DNA of 64,000 nucleotides, from assembly GCA_022225965.2 (NCBI GenBank), contig JAKJXP020000003.1, positions 310,001-374,000 of the forward strand, written 5' to 3'. A program made the position numbers and the translations under genes. The notes under the pieces were generated by a model. The model searched no databases, was not told the DNA's origin, and worked only from the letters and a program-made list of their open reading frames with translations. Positions 60,398 to 64,000 of this stretch are shown here, one piece after another (position 1 is the stretch's first letter; each line of letters begins with the position of its first letter). The stretch comes from Diatrype stigma. Its lineage: Eukaryota; Ascomycota; Sordariomycetes; Xylariales; Diatrypaceae.

Positions 60398-63300
60398 CTT
60401 TTATTTTAATTGAAATTTTCCGTTATTATTGTTTTTAATTTATATATTCCGCTTTATTATCGAATATTCCAAAATATTAAGCATTATTTATATTATATAA
60501 CTCTTTTTCGCCGTAATTAAAACCCGAATAATTTTTTATCGATTCGTAATATTCGATGTAAGCAAGAAATTATTCGGCGATTTTATCGTATAACTTATCG
60601 TAATAATAAAAAACATTCGCTTATGTCTTTTTTAAAAACCTTAAAAAGGAAGCAAAACAGTTTTTCCGGTTTTAAAAGCTTTTTTTTCCTTAATAATTTT
60701 TTCGGCCCCGGTAATTATCGTTTTTCTTTTCGGTTCCGGTTCCGGTAATCCTTTTAATAATCCCAATCTTCCGGGATTTAATTCGTAATCCGGTTGTTTT
60801 ATTTATTCGGTTTATTATATATTTCATATTTAGGTTTAAAATATTTATAATTTCCTTTTCGAGGCTTATAATTTAATTTATATATATTATTACGATATAA
60901 TAATTAAAAATAATTTCGTTACGAAATGGCATTAATATAAAGGTAATAATTATAAATAGTTACGCATTAAATTTATGTCGGACGTTAATAATTTTAATTT
61001 AAAGATTAACCGTATTAAAAAATCTATGTATTGCCGTTATAAGGTTATTTACGGTATTATAAATAAGTAATTTTTATTTAATTCATTATTTTTTATTTTT
61101 TGTTTTTCTTTTTCGGCATTTTCTTTTTTAAGCCTTATTTTTATTATTTCCGTTCGTTAATTTATTATTCGTATTATTATGGCAGCTACCGCTTATAAAA
61201 ACCGAAATATTCGGCTTAATTAAAATTTCCTTAATTTTAGCGTTAAATGGAACCCTATAAATATTAACGATCTTAATGTTATAATTAACCAATTATAACA
61301 ACCGGCTATAACCGACGTTAACGCAAAGCCTTTAAACGAATTTAATCGCTATATATTTACGTATAACATAAAAAAATACAAACGTTATAATAAGCAATAA
61401 TTTAATATAAAACTAAGTAATAACGTTTATATTAAATGCTGTTAAAAAGATTAAAACTTTTAAGTTATATATTTTTATTTCTTTCGTAATTATATGGATT
61501 TCGATTCCGTTTCGAATAAATTTCCGGAACTTATTTAAGTAAAAAAATGCTTATTACGAAAATTTACGTCGCTATAAAAATCCGTTAATATCGTAAATTT
61601 TAATATCGATATCGTAAATATATTTATACGTTTTTTCGTAATGTTAATAAAATTTATTACGTTTTATTTCTTTTATTTCAAAACCTTAATATTATTATTA
61701 TCGTTTCCTTTAACGAACGTTTTCGAAACGTTTAATAAAAAAACTTCCAAATACGTCGATATATTATTTCTTTATAATTAAAATATTTTATTCGCTATTA
61801 TTTTAGTTATATAAATAATGTTATAAAGGTTTTTAATAAAAACTTTCTTCGTTTTTCCGAAAATGATTTAATTATTAATAACATTTCGACCGAATTTCGG
61901 ATTAATAAATTTATAACCGGTATTAAAAAAGATATTATTAATAATAATTTCGTTAATGCCATAAATAAATACGATCGATTTGTTATTTTTAATTTCTTAA
62001 TTAATCGTACGAAAATCGAGCGTTTTCGTTAATACGCTTTCGCCGTTAATAATATTATTAATTATACGACGAAACTTGCCGTAAAAAGCCGAATGAAAAT
62101 GCCTAGCTTCCGTTTAACTTTTATTAATAAGTTTAATAATATTATTTCTTTATTATTTATTGCTTTTCTTTTCTTTTCTTTTTAATAGCGCGGATAAATG
62201 TTTTATGTAACGTAAAAGGCCGCCTTTTTTTAAAAATTAAATCGAATATGCTATTAAATAAAAGAACGGTCGTTTTTTTCGGTATTTTCGGTTTGCGTTC
62301 GTTATATTTAATAAGCTTATAAAATAATATATTAATTAAAACAATTCCTTTTACGTTAATACCTTACGTCGTTAAGGTAATCGTAAATATATCGTTAATA
62401 AGCTACGTCGTTTTTTCGAAAATAACCCGTAACGAATACATAAAAAATAAACCGAAGCTAATGTTTTAATTAATTTCATTATTCGAAATTCTTATAAAAT
62501 TCGAAATATGCGTCTTTATTAACACAATAAAAAAAACGAATTGGATTTTATAATTAACGTTCGTAATTATTTCAGCTTTTCTTTTTTTTTTACCTTTATT
62601 GCCGTTAATTACCATTAAAACGATTAAATGCGTTATTTACTTAATTATTTCTAATGGCATATTAAAACGAAAGGCATTACGAAATTTCGTTTTGTTAAAA
62701 AAAATATTATATAAAACCCTTGTATTATTGCTTAATATTTTTATTACCGTTTTAATTCCTTTATAAAAATCGTCGTTTGCCCCAAGTTCCGTATTAAGAG
62801 CTATTGGAATAGGTTCGAATAATAAGATCGAAATACGCCTTATAACGATGGCTTTAATTGGAAGCAAAAAGGTTTTATTTTAAAAGCCGACATGATATCG
62901 GAAAAATCCCGAAACATTTTCGCTTAATTCTAAGGGTTCCATATTTCTGCTATTAATTTCATTCCCCTTAAAAGCCTTAAGAAACCCGGCCCTAAAAATA
63001 ACGTATTTTTTTTGTTATTACTTTGAAATAATTTTTTATTTGGAATTATTTTAATAAATTATTATTACGTATTTAAATCCATATTTGCGCTTTTATCCGT
63101 TACTTTTTAAAAAAAAAAAAACGACGTAATCATTAATTTACGCCGGAAAATCGTTTTGAAATACGTATTCTTAATTCTGTATAAATTCAGGTTTATTATA
63201 ATAAAGCTTTCGGTTTCGGCCAGGCTGCTTTAAATTAATTTAATTAAATAAGTATTTTCCTTAATAATCTTTAGTATCGTTTTTATTTCCTCCGTTCCTT

Positions 63301-64000
63301 ATAGCTTATTTTTTCCGTTAATAAGAATTTTAATCCAAAGCATTGGTTTTTTTTAACGAAAAAAATCGATTAACGAATTAATTAATATAATTCTGTTTTT
63401 ATAATCGGTTAAAAGGCCAATTTTAATATTACCCTTTATATAAACGTTTATGTCGTTAAGAAATATCTCGCTAAATATACGGCTAAGGCTAAAATAAAAA
63501 CCAAATCTTTTAAAAATCTCTGTATTAAAATTCTTTCTTATTTTGCTAATAAAAACCCCCTTTTTTCTTTAGTTTATCGTTTATTAAATAAGTTTTTCGG
63601 CGAAGAAAACTGGTCCTATATGGAAATTCATTATTAATTGTTAAATATTCCGTTAATTTAATTTTTCCGAACCGTAATTACCGTAAATTACCGTTCGAAG
63701 CATAATTAAGTTAATCCGTTTTATATTAAAGCCGGTAAAATCACGGCTAAACGAAATCGTTTAATAAAATATAAGGATCGTATAATTACGTAGCAACTTA
63801 AAGGCGTTATTTATTTTTAATGGCTAAGTTTATATAATTAAAGTAATACTTTTCCTTACGTTCGTTTTAATATAAAGCTTTGTATATTACAGTATTTTCC
63901 GAAATGCAAGCTTAATATTACGAAATACGATAATTATTATCGTATTAAAATAATGCTTTAATATCTTTTCCGTAAAATTAAAAATCTTCTTATTATAAAA

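Larger units (their letters stand above)
58800..64000. repeat. AT-rich RIP-mutated repeat block 2
   Basis: Same signature as block 1 (CpA and TpG rare, CpG kept) and it runs off the window. The longest frame (62637-62867, minus, 76 codons) resembles no family I know. The minus strand seems more protein-like than the plus strand over 60.4-63 kb, so it may be one degraded element read leftwards. It does not obviously match the gypsy or copia sequences in block 1, apart from the solo LTR. Identity unresolved. Confidence 0.75.

Noticed and set aside
62637..62867. 76-codon minus-strand frame in AT-rich block 2 as a host gene
   Set aside because: It lies in RIP-mutated repeat sequence and is most likely a surviving fragment of a transposon; no family could be named.
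22930..64000. CRISPR array, tRNA or rRNA genes in the AT-rich blocks
   Set aside because: No regularly spaced identical repeats, no tRNA B-box with cloverleaf potential and no rRNA-like sequence could be found by reading.

Overview
The window looks like nuclear DNA of a filamentous ascomycete (Pezizomycotina). Genes are split by short introns (about 50-150 nt, GT...AG, often with CTAAC or CTGAC branch sites). Core eukaryotic genes (RPB12, GPN1) sit beside fungal-type families (DUF3433 membrane protein, fungal-specific transcription-factor-like protein, NRPS-like carboxylate reductase). Two very AT-rich blocks have lost CpA/TpG but kept CpG, the mark of repeat-induced point mutation (RIP). I cannot name the species.

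Left gene-rich arm (1-22.4 kb): the tail of an upstream gene, a chromodomain protein, an aldo-keto reductase, a HIT hydrolase, RPB12, GPN1, a large two-module DUF3433 membrane protein, a TauD-type 2-oxoglutarate dioxygenase, a classical SDR, a fungal transcription-factor-like protein and a SurE-like phosphatase. I rebuilt the exons by hand. For the spliced genes, the joined exons give whole codons and a continuous protein of family-typical content.

AT-rich block 1 (about 22.9-54.5 kb) is a stack of nested transposons that can be resolved from target-site duplications. A minus-strand Ty3/gypsy element (B, 23582-54104, TSD TATAA) lies between two roughly 0.4-kb inverted arms. B is interrupted by a minus-strand Ty1/copia element (X, 31994-49545, TSD ATATC). 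X is interrupted by a plus-strand copy of the same gypsy family (A, 37769-49144, TSD CTGTC). A is interrupted by a 780-bp, essentially un-RIPped terminal-inverted-repeat element (45891-46670, 8-bp TSD AATAATTA). B supplies the empty site for that last insertion at 28429-28436. B's left LTR is also broken by a 2.4-kb unidentified insert.

A GC-normal island (about 54.6-58.8 kb) carries one intact five-exon NRPS-like A-T-R reductase on the minus strand. AT-rich block 2 (58.8-64 kb) is a RIP-degraded repeat I could not identify, carrying an almost unmutated 260-bp solo LTR of the gypsy family with TSD CTTTT.

The dioxygenase, SDR, regulator-like gene and, beyond the transposon stack, the NRPS-like reductase are the kinds of genes found in secondary-metabolite clusters. 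One hypothesis is a small cluster split by about 31 kb of transposons. No wholly new system is proven; the best-supported unusual features are the datable nested stack and the RIP-free insertions inside it.
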